Source: Alphaproteobacteria bacterium
GTDB taxonomy: Bacteria > Pseudomonadota > Alphaproteobacteria > Ferrovibrionales > Ferrovibrionaceae
Length of the DNA: 64,000 nt
Assembly: GCA_017307375.1 (NCBI GenBank)
Contig: JAFKFH010000007.1
Coordinates: forward strand, 1-64,000
Direction: 5' to 3'
Numbering within the stretch: the stretch's first letter is position 1; each line of letters opens with the position of its first letter. Shown one piece after another: positions 1 to 6,592 of this stretch. Under the pieces are notes generated by a model. It did not search any database and was not told the DNA's origin. It saw nothing but the letters and a program-made list of their open reading frames with translations. The position numbers and the translations under genes were made by a program.

Positions 1-75
1 TCGATCGTCCCCGGCCTGTCGATCGCCATCGAGGCCGCGGTGGTCGCGGGCTCGAAACCAGCAAGGAGAAGTGAC

Positions 76-399
76 ATGGCTAACATCGGTTCTTTCAAGA
101 AGGTCGGCAGCGACTTCCAGGGCGAGATCGTCACCCTGAGCTTGCAGACCAAGGGCGTCCGGATCGTCGCCGAGACCAACCGCTCCAACGAGAACGCTCC
201 CAGCCACCGCGTCTATGTGGGCCGGGCCGAGATCGGGGCGGCGTGGTCGAAGCGCTCCAACGAGGGCCGCGACTACCTCTCGCTCAAGCTCGACGACCCC
301 TCGTTCACGGCGCCGATCTTCGCCAACCTGTTCGACGACGAGGACGGCGAAGGCTTCACCCTCATCTGGTCGCGGCCGAACAAGCGCAACGGCGACTGA
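76..399 (+). CDS. DUF736 family protein
   Basis: The 107-residue product starts MANIGSFKK and has the short beta-rich layout of DUF736, with VYVGRAEIGAAW in the middle and a C-terminal FTLIWSRP. DUF736 proteins are common on rhizobial plasmids and ICEs next to conjugation genes, but their biochemical role is unknown. I chose ATG 76 because AAGGAGA lies 7 bases upstream; an upstream in-frame extension to position 40 has no such site. A strong terminator follows. No signal peptide or membrane segment is visible, so it is probably cytoplasmic. Confidence 0.85.
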   Translation: MANIGSFKKVGSDFQGEIVTLSLQTKGVRIVAETNRSNENAPSHRVYVGRAEIGAAWSKRSNEGRDYLSLKLDDPSFTAPIFANLFDDEDGEGFTLIWSRPNKRNGD

Positions 400-413
400 G
401 GCTTCCGCGAAAG

Positions 414-443
414 CCCCGCCCGGTCCCGCCGGGCGGGGTTCTT
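414..443 (+). terminator. Rho-independent terminator after DUF736 gene
   Basis: A perfect 10-bp GC stem (CCCCGCCCGG / CCGGGCGGGG) with a 5-base loop is followed by TTCTT, 15 bases after the DUF736 stop codon. Confidence 0.8.
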
Positions 444-584
444 CTACACAGCCTCGTACCCGTCCCGGCTGCCCAGAAGCCTGCTTCAGAGCGCCTGAGC
501 GGGGCGAATCACCCCTGAAAAAGCAGCACCGCGGCGACCCTTGGAGAGCCCGATTTCGGCGTTCAGGAAGGTGTTGAGCGCAGC

Positions 585-609
585 GAAAACGACTATTATA
601 GTCGTTTTC
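585..609. promoter_or_regulatory. Perfect 11-bp palindrome upstream of HTH gene
   Basis: GAAAACGACTA, spacer TTA, TAGTCGTTTTC. It ends 38 bases before the start of the HTH regulator at 647 and has no T-tract, so an operator fits better than a terminator. Autoregulation by the adjacent HTH protein is the simplest reading (inference). The rest of 444-646 shows no gene I can support. Confidence 0.6.
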
Positions 610-646
610 CTGGTGCGCGCAGATCGTCTGTCGGAGGTGATCATGA

Positions 647-922
647 ATGATCACCGGCCGACAAGTGCGGGCGGCGCGAGCCTTGCTGTTTTGGACGCAG
701 GAGATGCTCGCCGAAAAGGCCCTGGTGGCTTTGACCGCCCTGAAACGCCTCGAATCGGAGCGCGAGCTGCCGGTTCACGACACGACGCGCGACCTGGTGC
801 GGCGTGCGTTGGAAAATGCCGGCATCCTGTTCATGGAGTCGGATCGCGGTCGCGGCGTAATGCTCCTCAACGAAACGCCGAAGGGAATTTCGCGACGACG
901 GGCTCTCTCGCGCTCGTCATAG
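647..922 (+). CDS. Small helix-turn-helix regulator (QseC-like)
   Basis: The 91-residue protein has an XRE-type HTH in its first 50 residues (GRQVRAARALLFWTQEMLAEKA then a second helix around LTALKRLES). It is followed by a short tail, RRALENAGILF...GRGVML, that typifies small repressors on rhizobial ICEs. In ICEMlSymR7A the comparable protein QseC controls the antiactivator gene qseM; here a DUF2285 gene follows directly on the same strand. ATG 647 is preceded by GGAGGT. The first helix lacks the usual tidy XRE consensus, so the assignment to QseC is by context and resemblance only. Confidence 0.65.
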   Translation: MITGRQVRAARALLFWTQEMLAEKALVALTALKRLESERELPVHDTTRDLVRRALENAGILFMESDRGRGVMLLNETPKGISRRRALSRSS

Positions 923-973
923 TTAACAGGCAGTATACGACCAGCAGACGGGGTCCAACACGAGGAGCTTGGG

Positions 974-1252
974 ATGGAATCGCCGCCGCTTGATCCCCCG
1001 GTGGAGGATGTTGCGCCGACGGCCGCGATCCTTACCGGGTACGACGAGCAGCATTTGGTGACGTATCTACGACTCCTCGACGCGGATGCCGAAGGCGCCG
1101 ACTGGCAGGAGGTGACGAGGATCGTTTTGCACATCGATCCAGCACATGAACCCGAGCGTGCGCGCCGGGCCTGGGAAAGCCACCTCGCCCGCGCTCGCTG
1201 GATGACCGAAAAGGGATACCGTCATCTGCTCCACGGCGGTGCGCCACACTGA
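974..1252 (+). CDS. DUF2285-family protein (QseM-like antiactivator)
   Basis: The 92-residue protein has a DUF2285 core: DWQEVTRIVLHIDP, then ARARWMTEKGYRHLL near the C-terminus. DUF2285 is described as an HTH variant used both by the excision activator FseA and by its antiactivator QseM in rhizobial ICEs. A stand-alone short DUF2285 protein beside a QseC-like repressor and upstream of an FseA-like split gene fits QseM. The start ATG 974 has GAGGAGC about 6 bases upstream. It may instead be a direct DNA-binding regulator; the sequence alone cannot separate these roles. Confidence 0.65.
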   Translation: MESPPLDPPVEDVAPTAAILTGYDEQHLVTYLRLLDADAEGADWQEVTRIVLHIDPAHEPERARRAWESHLARARWMTEKGYRHLLHGGAPH

Positions 1253-1261
1253 AAAAGTTCC

Positions 1262-1287
1262 GTGCAGCTTCTGCACCGCACGGTGCG
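1262..1287. promoter_or_regulatory. Two adjacent palindromes, first one tra-box-like
   Basis: GTGCAG-CTT-CTGCAC (1262-1276) is followed at once by CGCAC-G-GTGCG (1277-1287). The first resembles the TraR tra box core GTGCAG-AT-CTGCAC but has a 3-base instead of 2-base spacer, which would displace the half-sites. The site lies about 90 bases upstream of the FseA-like gene. It could equally be a weak hairpin terminator for the DUF2285 gene. Confidence 0.4.
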
Positions 1288-1365
1288 ACTCCAGTTAGTT
1301 TTCTGAGCGCCACCTTAGCGCGCATGCTCAAGGTCCAACCCATCCCGGTTGGGGAGGACACGCCA

Positions 1366-1671
1366 ATGAGTACTGCCGATTGGCGATCGGCGGACGCGTA
1401 TCAAGAGCTGCGGTCGCTCGACGCGCCGGCCTTCGCATTCGAATTTCTTCGCCGTAACCCCGAGTTCCGCGCAGACCACGCGCGGCTGGCGCGCAAGGCG
1501 CGCGGCCGGCCGCTTGAGGTCAGTGACGCCGATGCGTTCGCAGAACGCTGGGGGGTTCGATTTCGAAGACGGATTGCCGGAGCTTCCAGCAAGCGACGTT
1601 CGATGGACGGCCAAGGTACTTCCCAGTCTTGTCACGCTAACAAGAGCGGCGGAAGGCCTCGTCAATCCTAG
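1366..1671 (+). CDS. DUF6499 protein, upstream half of split FseA-like excision activator
   Basis: The N-terminal 65 residues carry the DUF6499 pattern (ADWRSADAYQELRSLD, then FAFEFLRRNPEFRADH), ending AERWGVRF. After that the frame runs into basic, unstructured sequence and stops at 1671. The downstream gene, in the +1 frame, continues exactly where the family continues (EDGLPELPAS, then WTAKVLPSLV). In ICEMlSymR7A the equivalent ORFs are joined by a programmed +1 ribosomal frameshift to make FseA, the activator of excisionase transcription. Start ATG 1366 has GGGGAGG about 9 bases upstream; an ATG at 1324 in the same frame has no such site. Confidence 0.7.
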   Translation: MSTADWRSADAYQELRSLDAPAFAFEFLRRNPEFRADHARLARKARGRPLEVSDADAFAERWGVRFRRRIAGASSKRRSMDGQGTSQSCHANKSGGRPRQS

Positions 1672-2131
1672 CTTCATGATCGCCGCAAGCCTTATCGCCG
1701 CTCTCTCGCAAGTGGACCTGGAGGGCTTTGTTGACCTTGCCGGCGCGCATATGCGGATCGAAGGGCTCGATATGTCTGGACCGTACGCTGCCCTCCTGCC
1801 GCTCGATCAGCTCTTCGAGATCCGTGTCGCCGCCGCGCTCCGCCTGTGGCGGGCCTTGAACGGCCGCCGACCTGGATCTGATCCCGGAGCCCTCACAGCC
1901 GACCGCCAGGCGCGCTTCATCCTCGCACTCCGCGCGCTCGATGCGCGCCTCCTCGGGACGACCTATCCGGACATCGCGGCCGGGCTTTTCGACGCCGCGC
2001 CGATCTCGAAACGCGACTGGATCTCCCACGAGTTGCGCGACCAGACAGGCCGCCTCGTGCGCCTCGGATTCAAGTTGATGAGAGGCGGCTACCGGCAGCT
2101 TCTCGTCTATCCCTACCGGCGCCGAATCTGA
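1514..2131 (+). CDS. DUF2285 protein, downstream half of split FseA-like excision activator
   Basis: The coding content runs from about 1565 to 2131. It ends in a clear DUF2285 domain: LRALDARLLGTTYPDIAAGLF, then SHELRDQTGRLVRLG and GGYRQLL. The open frame can be read back to a TTG at 1514 or an ATG at 1532, but neither has a ribosome binding site and the translated sequence before 1560 is a shadow of the upstream gene. Expression by +1 frameshifting from the 1366 gene would give a protein of about 254 residues. It probably activates the rdfS-like gene 130 bases downstream (inference from ICEMlSymR7A). Confidence 0.7.
   Translation: MRSVTPMRSQNAGGFDFEDGLPELPASDVRWTAKVLPSLVTLTRAAEGLVNPSFMIAASLIAALSQVDLEGFVDLAGAHMRIEGLDMSGPYAALLPLDQLFEIRVAAALRLWRALNGRRPGSDPGALTADRQARFILALRALDARLLGTTYPDIAAGLFDAAPISKRDWISHELRDQTGRLVRLGFKLMRGGYRQLLVYPYRRRI
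1550..1567 (+). other. Candidate +1 programmed ribosomal frameshift site
   Basis: Frame 1 reads TGG GGG GTT CGA TTT CGA; slipping +1 at TTT C (1561-1564) or at GGG G (1552-1555) moves into the DUF2285 frame. A run of six G (1550-1555) sits 5 bases before TTT and could act as a Shine-Dalgarno-like stimulator, as in prfB. CGA is a plausible slow codon in the A site. I cannot tell which slip is used. Confidence 0.5.
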
Positions 2132-2263
2132 CGTTCGCCCCAGTCCGGGTGCGTTCTCACCACCCCGCGACATCGCACTATTGAGGCCGAGGCCCCTCCG
2201 CCACCGTGGTCGCCAATAGCCGCCGTCCTCCGACGGCCGCCCGCACGATCACGGAGGTATCCC

Positions 2264-2548
2264 ATGTCCACCAGCCTCGCCGGCATTCCGCCGCGCTATC
2301 TGCGCACGCCCGAAGCCGCGCGTTTCGTCGGTCTCTCCATCCGCACGCTTGAAAAGCATCGCATCTACGGCACAGGCCCCCGCTACTCCAAACTCGGCGG
2401 GCGTGTCGTCTATCGCGTCGAAGACCTGCAGGAGTGGGTCGATGCGGCCGCGAAGGCGTCGACGTCCGATCCCGGCAGAGCCGTCGTTCTACCGGCACGC
2501 CGCCACTCGGCGGCGGAACTTGAGCAAGCCCGTCACCCGCGCCGCTGA
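2264..2548 (+). CDS. AlpA/MerR-type excisionase (RdfS-like recombination directionality factor)
   Basis: The 94-residue winged-HTH protein has RYLRTPEAARFVGLSIRTLEKHR as its helix-turn-helix, then GPRYSKLGGRVVYRVEDLQEWVD, the standard wing and last helix of the AlpA/excisionase family. Its position at the head of the replication, TraF and relaxase operon matches rdfS in rhizobial ICEs, where the protein steers the integrase towards excision and stimulates transfer genes. GGAGGT lies 8 bases upstream of ATG 2264. It could instead be only a transcriptional regulator, as no integrase gene lies in the window to confirm the pairing. Confidence 0.7.
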   Translation: MSTSLAGIPPRYLRTPEAARFVGLSIRTLEKHRIYGTGPRYSKLGGRVVYRVEDLQEWVDAAAKASTSDPGRAVVLPARRHSAAELEQARHPRR

Positions 2549-2555
2549 CAGCCCG

Positions 2556-3611
2556 ATGTCGTCGCGCCACCGCACACGATCCGAACGCGAGCAGCTCGAA
2601 CTGTTTCGGGCGCTGCCTGGCGATCTTGCACCACGCGATGCGCAGGACCTCATGGCCTATCCGTTCTTCTCCCTCGCCAAGACCCATCGCATCACGCCGA
2701 TCGACTACCGAACAGGCGAAATCGCCATCCGCGTGGAGGCCGTGCCGGAGCATGGCATGGCGACCATCTGGGACGCCGACATCCTGATCTGGGCCGCCTC
2801 CCAAATTGTCCAGGCGCGCGACAACGGCCTGCGCACTTCGCGCCTCATGGCCGCCACGCCCTACGAGATTCTGACCTTCATCGGTCGCGGCGACAGCGCA
2901 CGCGATTACCACCGCCTTAAGGCGGCCCTCGACCGTCTGCAATCGACCACCGTCGCTACCACGCTGCGGCAAGCGAGCGAACGCCGCGCACACCGCTTCT
3001 CATGGATCAACGAATGGACCGAACGCGCCGACGCCCATGGTCGCGCCGATGGCATCGATCTCATCGTGCCCGACTGGTTCTACAGAGCGATCCTCGACGA
3101 CGCGCTCGTGCTGACCATCGATCGTGAATATTTCAAACTCACGGGCGGTCTTGAGCGCTGGCTTTATCGCATCGTGCGCAAGCACGCCGGCAGACAGCGC
3201 GCGGGTTGGCGGTTCGATTTCCGTCATCTCTACGACAAGTCGGCGAGCCTTTCGCCGTTCAAGCGCTTCGCCTTCGAGCTGCGTGACATCGCGCGCCGGC
3301 AGCCGCTTCCCGGCTACCGCCTCGACGTCGAGCACGATCGCGGCGGACACGAACTTCTCGCCTTTGCTCCCGCTCGGTTGTCCACAGGGGGCTGTGGACA
3401 AGCTGTGGAATCCCTCGTGCCATCGGGAACCGCCGCTCCCGTGCCATCGGGAACCGCGGTCCCGTGCCATCAGGAACCGGAAGCCGCGTTTTCTGCCGAA
3501 GATTCCATCGCTTACGGAACGCCTAACTTAGATTCTAACAGAGAAGAATCTAACGATTCTGTTGTTTGCGATCCGTCTGCGCGGTGCAAAACCGAAGGCG
3601 ACGCGCCGTGA
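2556..3611 (+). CDS. Replication initiator protein A (RPA family)
   Basis: The 351-residue product matches the RPA family of alphaproteobacterial plasmids and ICEs. A winged-helix initiator core spans roughly residues 15-285, with YPFFSLAKTHR, ATIWDADILIWAASQI and RDYHRLKAALDRLQSTT. The later part includes GGLERWLYRIVRKHAG and SLSPFKRFAFELRDIA. The last 70 residues are low in structure and contain VPSGTA repeats produced by DNA repeats (3417-3480). Start ATG 2556 was chosen because the core begins 15 residues later and the gene then follows the rdfS-like gene by 7 bases. The stop overlaps the GTG start of parA. An element with its own initiator may replicate transiently after excision. Confidence 0.85.
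   Translation: MSSRHRTRSEREQLELFRALPGDLAPRDAQDLMAYPFFSLAKTHRITPIDYRTGEIAIRVEAVPEHGMATIWDADILIWAASQIVQARDNGLRTSRLMAATPYEILTFIGRGDSARDYHRLKAALDRLQSTTVATTLRQASERRAHRFSWINEWTERADAHGRADGIDLIVPDWFYRAILDDALVLTIDREYFKLTGGLERWLYRIVRKHAGRQRAGWRFDFRHLYDKSASLSPFKRFAFELRDIARRQPLPGYRLDVEHDRGGHELLAFAPARLSTGGCGQAVESLVPSGTAAPVPSGTAVPCHQEPEAAFSAEDSIAYGTPNLDSNREESNDSVVCDPSARCKTEGDAP
3378..3480. other. Candidate replication origin: DnaA-like boxes and iteron-like repeats inside repA 3' end
   Basis: TTGTCCACA (3378-3386) and its inverse TGTGGACAA (3393-3401) are one mismatch from the DnaA box. Three copies of GTGCCATCGGGAACCG begin at 3417, 3441 and 3464 (third copy with CAGG for CGGG), spaced 24 and 23 bases. 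The third copy is out of frame with the other two, so protein-level selection does not explain the repetition. Confidence 0.5.
3530..3560. promoter_or_regulatory. AT-rich GATTCT repeats before parA (parS- or unwinding-element-like)
   Basis: AGATTCT (3530-3536) is inverted as AGAATCT (3545-3551), and a further ACGATTCT lies at 3553-3560. This is the most AT-rich stretch in the first 20 kb, about 50 bases upstream of the parA start. It could be a partition centromere/operator for the ParA-RHH pair or the unwinding element of the adjacent origin. Confidence 0.4.
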
Positions 3612-4246
3612 TCGTCGCGCTCCTCAATCAGAAGGGCGGCGTCGGTAAGACCACGCTCGCCCTGCATCTCGCCGGTCACTGGGCCCGTCAGGGAAAGCGT
3701 GTGACCGTGATCGACGCCGATCCCCAAGGGTCGGCGCTCGACTGGTCCGAGCAGCGCGCGCGACGCCGCTTCGAGCGCTTATTCGGCGTCATCGGCCTCG
3801 CTCGCGATACGCTCCACCGGGAAGCACCCGAGCTCGCCCGCGATGCCGACCACGTTGTCATCGACGGGCCGCCGCGCATCGCGGCCTTGCTGCGCTCGGC
3901 GCTGCTCGCCGCGGATGCCGTCCTCGTGCCGGCCCAGCCGTCGCCTTTCGATGGCTGGGCCTCGGCCGAGATGCTGGCGCTGATCGCCGAAGCGCGCGTC
4001 TTTCGCCCCGCGCTCGTCGCGCGCTTCGCGCTCAACCGCTGCCCCGCCCGCACGATCATCGCGCGTGACACGGCGCAGAGCCTCGCAGATCACGATCCGC
4101 CAGCGCTCACTGCCCGCATCAGCCAGCGCGTGATCTTCGCTGACGCCGCACGCACCGGCCAGCTCGTGTTCGAGCACAAGAGCAGCGGCGCCGCCGCGCG
4201 CGAGATCGCCGCGTTTGCCGCCGAAACCGAAAGGCTCGCGCCATGA
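3608..4246 (+). CDS. parA: ParA-type partition ATPase
   Basis: The 212-residue deviant Walker ATPase starts VIVALLNQKGGVGKTTLALHLA, with the deviant Walker A motif KGGVGKTT near residue 10. DADPQGSALDW follows near residue 40 and DHVVIDGPPRI near residue 80. It is a small ParA (type Ib), without an N-terminal DNA-binding domain. The GTG start at 3608 overlaps the initiator stop codon and the gene ends with an ATGA overlap to the next gene, so it is translationally coupled on both sides. It should partition or stabilise the excised circular form together with the RHH protein encoded next. Confidence 0.9.
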   Translation: MIVALLNQKGGVGKTTLALHLAGHWARQGKRVTVIDADPQGSALDWSEQRARRRFERLFGVIGLARDTLHREAPELARDADHVVIDGPPRIAALLRSALLAADAVLVPAQPSPFDGWASAEMLALIAEARVFRPALVARFALNRCPARTIIARDTAQSLADHDPPALTARISQRVIFADAARTGQLVFEHKSSGAAAREIAAFAAETERLAP

Positions 4247-4497
4247 CCGCGCGCCGCCAGAACGGCAGCTTTGCGTCCCGGCCGCGCGACGCGGAAGCCT
4301 GGATCAGAACACCGGATCACGGCGTCGGCGCCCCACCAGCGAGCGATCTCTACACCGCCCGTCTGACCGTGGACATCACGCCCGCGCTTCGTAGCCGCAT
4401 CAAGATCGCAGCCTTCCAGCGCGGCGAAACCGTCGCCGACATGCTGCGCACGCTCCTCGCGCGCGAATTCCCCGAGACCGATGGAGGCAAGTCATGA
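4243..4497 (+). CDS. Ribbon-helix-helix partition-like protein
   Basis: The 84-residue protein has a flexible basic N-terminus and a C-terminal RHH fold: beta strand YTARLTVDIT, then helices PALRSRIKIAAFQRGE and TVADMLRTLLAREF. Small type Ib ParA proteins usually pair with RHH centromere-binding proteins such as ParG, and this one overlaps parA by ATGA. Binding to the GATTCT repeats upstream of parA is a reasonable guess, not shown by sequence. Confidence 0.75.
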   Translation: MTARRQNGSFASRPRDAEAWIRTPDHGVGAPPASDLYTARLTVDITPALRSRIKIAAFQRGETVADMLRTLLAREFPETDGGKS

Positions 4498-5003
4498 GAT
4501 TTGAACCCGACCTTGCGCGCGCACCAAGACCGGACGCCGCGCCATTGCTCACCCGTGTCGAGCTGACGTGGCTTGAGGGCCGCATCGAACACTGGATCCG
4601 TTTCGGCCGGGACTGCGGTGAGACGATCCTCGACCGCAGGCGACGCGTCCTCTCCTTCGCGCCAGGCAATGTGTTCGCGTTCGTGCGTTGGGCATCGAAC
4701 GACTTCGGCACGATCATCTCGCGCATCGACATCGTTCAGTCGGTCACGCATGGCGTTGCCTACCAGACGCTTCCCTTCGTCCGCCCAGGTGGCGACATCC
4801 TGCTGCGCATCAGCGGCTGGCCCAAAGTCGAGCGTGTTCTGAAGGCGATCGACTCGGTCGAGGCGCTTGGCATCGAAGCCGCGGACGCGGCGCCGGATCA
4901 CTGGCGGCACGTCCACAATCGGCTGTCTGCCGGATACGAGCCGCGCCCGTACAGTCGCGACCAGCACCGCGCGTGGCTCCTACGGCGGAGCACGCTGTCA
5001 TGA
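4494..5003 (+). CDS. DUF2840 family protein
   Basis: The 169-residue protein matches DUF2840, a family seen almost only in this position of alphaproteobacterial ICEs, between parA and traF. Recognisable stretches are LTRVELTWLEGRIEHWIRFG, then GNVFAFVRWASNDFGT and a central GGDILLRISGWPKVERVL. No catalytic motif, signal peptide or membrane segment is visible. The function is unknown. Start and stop both overlap their neighbours by 4 bases, so the protein is produced in step with ParA and TraF. Confidence 0.85.
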   Translation: MRFEPDLARAPRPDAAPLLTRVELTWLEGRIEHWIRFGRDCGETILDRRRRVLSFAPGNVFAFVRWASNDFGTIISRIDIVQSVTHGVAYQTLPFVRPGGDILLRISGWPKVERVLKAIDSVEALGIEAADAAPDHWRHVHNRLSAGYEPRPYSRDQHRAWLLRRSTLS

Positions 5004-5512
5004 CGCGCTTTGGCTACGTCATGACGACGTATCTGGTGCTGCTGGTCTCGAGCTGCAGCGCAATCTTCCCCATGTCGCCCAGGTTCATTTGGAACGCCAG
5101 CGAGAGTGTCCCGATCGGGCTTTACGCCATTCGACCGGCCGGCATTCTCCATGTCACCGAGCTGGTCGTCGTCCGGCCGCCGAACACACTCGCACAATTC
5201 CTCGCTGATCGGCGCTATCTCCCCAAGGGTGTGCCGATGCTGAAACGCGTGCTTGCGCTTCCTGGGCAGATGGTCTGCCGGGATCAACGCACGATCACGG
5301 TCGATGGCGTTGCGATGGGGGAGGCTCTCGAGCGCGATACCCGCGGTCGGCCGCTTCCTGTCTGGCATGGATGCCAACGCATCCCCGAGGGCCAGGTCTT
5401 CCTGATGAACTGGCAGTCCGAAGACTCCCTTGACGGCCGCTATTTCGGGTTGCTCTCCCGCACCACGATTGTCGGCCGCGCCGATCCCCTCTGGACGCAG
5501 GAGGACGATTGA
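5000..5512 (+). CDS. traF: TraF, S26 family conjugal transfer peptidase
   Basis: The 170-residue protein has an N-terminal membrane anchor followed by the signal-peptidase-like fold. The nucleophilic serine is in NASESVPIGLY (about residue 35) and the general-base lysine in MLKRVLALPG (about residue 80). The C-terminal block SEDSLDGRYFGLLSRTTIVGRADPLW closes the fold. In RP4 TraF processes and cyclises the TrbC pilin; a trbC gene lies at 11.9 kb in this cluster. The protein acts at the inner membrane with its active site in the periplasm. It is coupled by ATGA to the DUF2840 gene. Confidence 0.9.
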   Translation: MTRFGYVMTTYLVLLVSSCSAIFPMSPRFIWNASESVPIGLYAIRPAGILHVTELVVVRPPNTLAQFLADRRYLPKGVPMLKRVLALPGQMVCRDQRTITVDGVAMGEALERDTRGRPLPVWHGCQRIPEGQVFLMNWQSEDSLDGRYFGLLSRTTIVGRADPLWTQEDD

Positions 5513-5513
5513 C

Positions 5514-6341
5514 ATGCCGCGGCGTCGCTCCACCGTCATCATCCGTGCGCGGCGGCCCTTCCGTGCCCCTTTCTCCTTACCGGCACGCCGTCGTTCAGAA
5601 CCGTGCTTCGCTCGGATTCTGAGTATCCCATTCATCGCTGTTTGTCTGTCGGCGGGGGTGTTCGCACCCTACATGCCGGCCTGCGCCCAATCCGCGCCCG
5701 GACGTCCCATCACGCGCGTTGCCGTCGCGACCCGGTTCGATGCGCTCGTGGCCGAAGCCTCGCGTCGCTTCGGCATTCCGGCTGCATGGATCCGAGCCGT
5801 CCTGCGCGCAGAAAGCTTCGGCGACGTGCGCGCGATCTCGCCCAAAGGTGCGATGGGCCTGATGCAAATCATGCCCGAGACATGGGCTGCACTGCGCCGG
5901 CGCTACGGTCTCGGCGTCAATCCATACGATGCGCACGACAACATCATGGCTGGTGCGGCCTACCTACGAGAGCTGCACGACCGCTATGGAATTCCCGGCT
6001 TCCTCGCGGCCTACAACGCCGGTCCCGCACGCTGGGAAGATCACCTGGCCACTGGACGCCCGCTGCCGGCAGAAACGCGCGCCTACCTTACGAGGCTCGC
6101 GCCAATCGTCGGTGGCAGCGCGAACGACGACACGGCATTGCTCGCATCCATCGTGCGCTCCTGGACGGAAGCGTCGCTATTTCCCGAACAGCGGTCCGAC
6201 GCGCCCAGCGACAAATCGACGGCAGCCCAATCGCGGGTGTCGACCGCCGCTAGCGTCAGCCCGCCGCAGGATTGGACGGGGCTTGCTCCACAGTCTGACG
6301 GGCTCTTCGTCGCCCTGTCGGCTGCAGGGCGATCGCAATGA
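5514..6341 (+). CDS. Lytic transglycosylase (SLT domain), conjugation-associated
   Basis: The 275-residue product carries an arginine-rich N-terminus, a hydrophobic export segment (residues about 34-57 ending PACAQ), and an SLT fold. The catalytic glutamate is in VLRAESFG, with GAMGLMQIMPETW and the AAYNAGP motif following. Such VirB1-like enzymes open the peptidoglycan for assembly of the transfer channel. About 80 residues after the domain look disordered. ATG 5514 follows the traF stop by one base, and GGAGG lies about 8 bases upstream. Confidence 0.88.
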   Translation: MPRRRSTVIIRARRPFRAPFSLPARRRSEPCFARILSIPFIAVCLSAGVFAPYMPACAQSAPGRPITRVAVATRFDALVAEASRRFGIPAAWIRAVLRAESFGDVRAISPKGAMGLMQIMPETWAALRRRYGLGVNPYDAHDNIMAGAAYLRELHDRYGIPGFLAAYNAGPARWEDHLATGRPLPAETRAYLTRLAPIVGGSANDDTALLASIVRSWTEASLFPEQRSDAPSDKSTAAQSRVSTAASVSPPQDWTGLAPQSDGLFVALSAAGRSQ

Positions 6342-6592
6342 GTGCTTTTCATTCGACGAAGGTGACGGACGGCTCGATCGAAGGATTGTGGGGAGCGGAA
6401 CATCGGCGCAGGAAACCCACCAACGGACGGCAAGGGAAAAGGCCGGCCTTCGGCGCGGCTTATGTGGTTAGTTGTATTGGACAATTTACCGATATCACCG
6501 ACTACCCCTGCTGGCGCTCACCTCGATTTGTCCAAGCAAATCAATGTCTGCACCGCCGTCGCACGCCTGAACACCCGGATTCGGCCCGATGA
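6338..6592 (+). CDS. Small uncharacterised protein coupled to relaxase gene
   Basis: This 84-residue frame starts in an ATGA overlap with the transglycosylase gene and ends in an ATGA overlap with the relaxase start. That coupling is the main evidence that it is translated. The sequence (MSAFHSTKVTDGSIEGLW...) matches nothing I recognise and has no clear domain. Within it, TTGGACAA (6477-6484) is inverted at 6528-6535, so the stretch may serve as a relaxase-proximal DNA site rather than a protein gene. In related ICEs a DUF736 gene often sits here; it is absent in this copy. Confidence 0.4.
   Translation: MSAFHSTKVTDGSIEGLWGAEHRRRKPTNGRQGKRPAFGAAYVVSCIGQFTDITDYPCWRSPRFVQANQCLHRRRTPEHPDSAR

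Noticed and set aside
3417-3480. Possible CRISPR-like direct repeats
   Set aside because: There are three short repeats of 16 bases at 23-24 base spacing inside a coding gene with no cas genes; iterons fit better.
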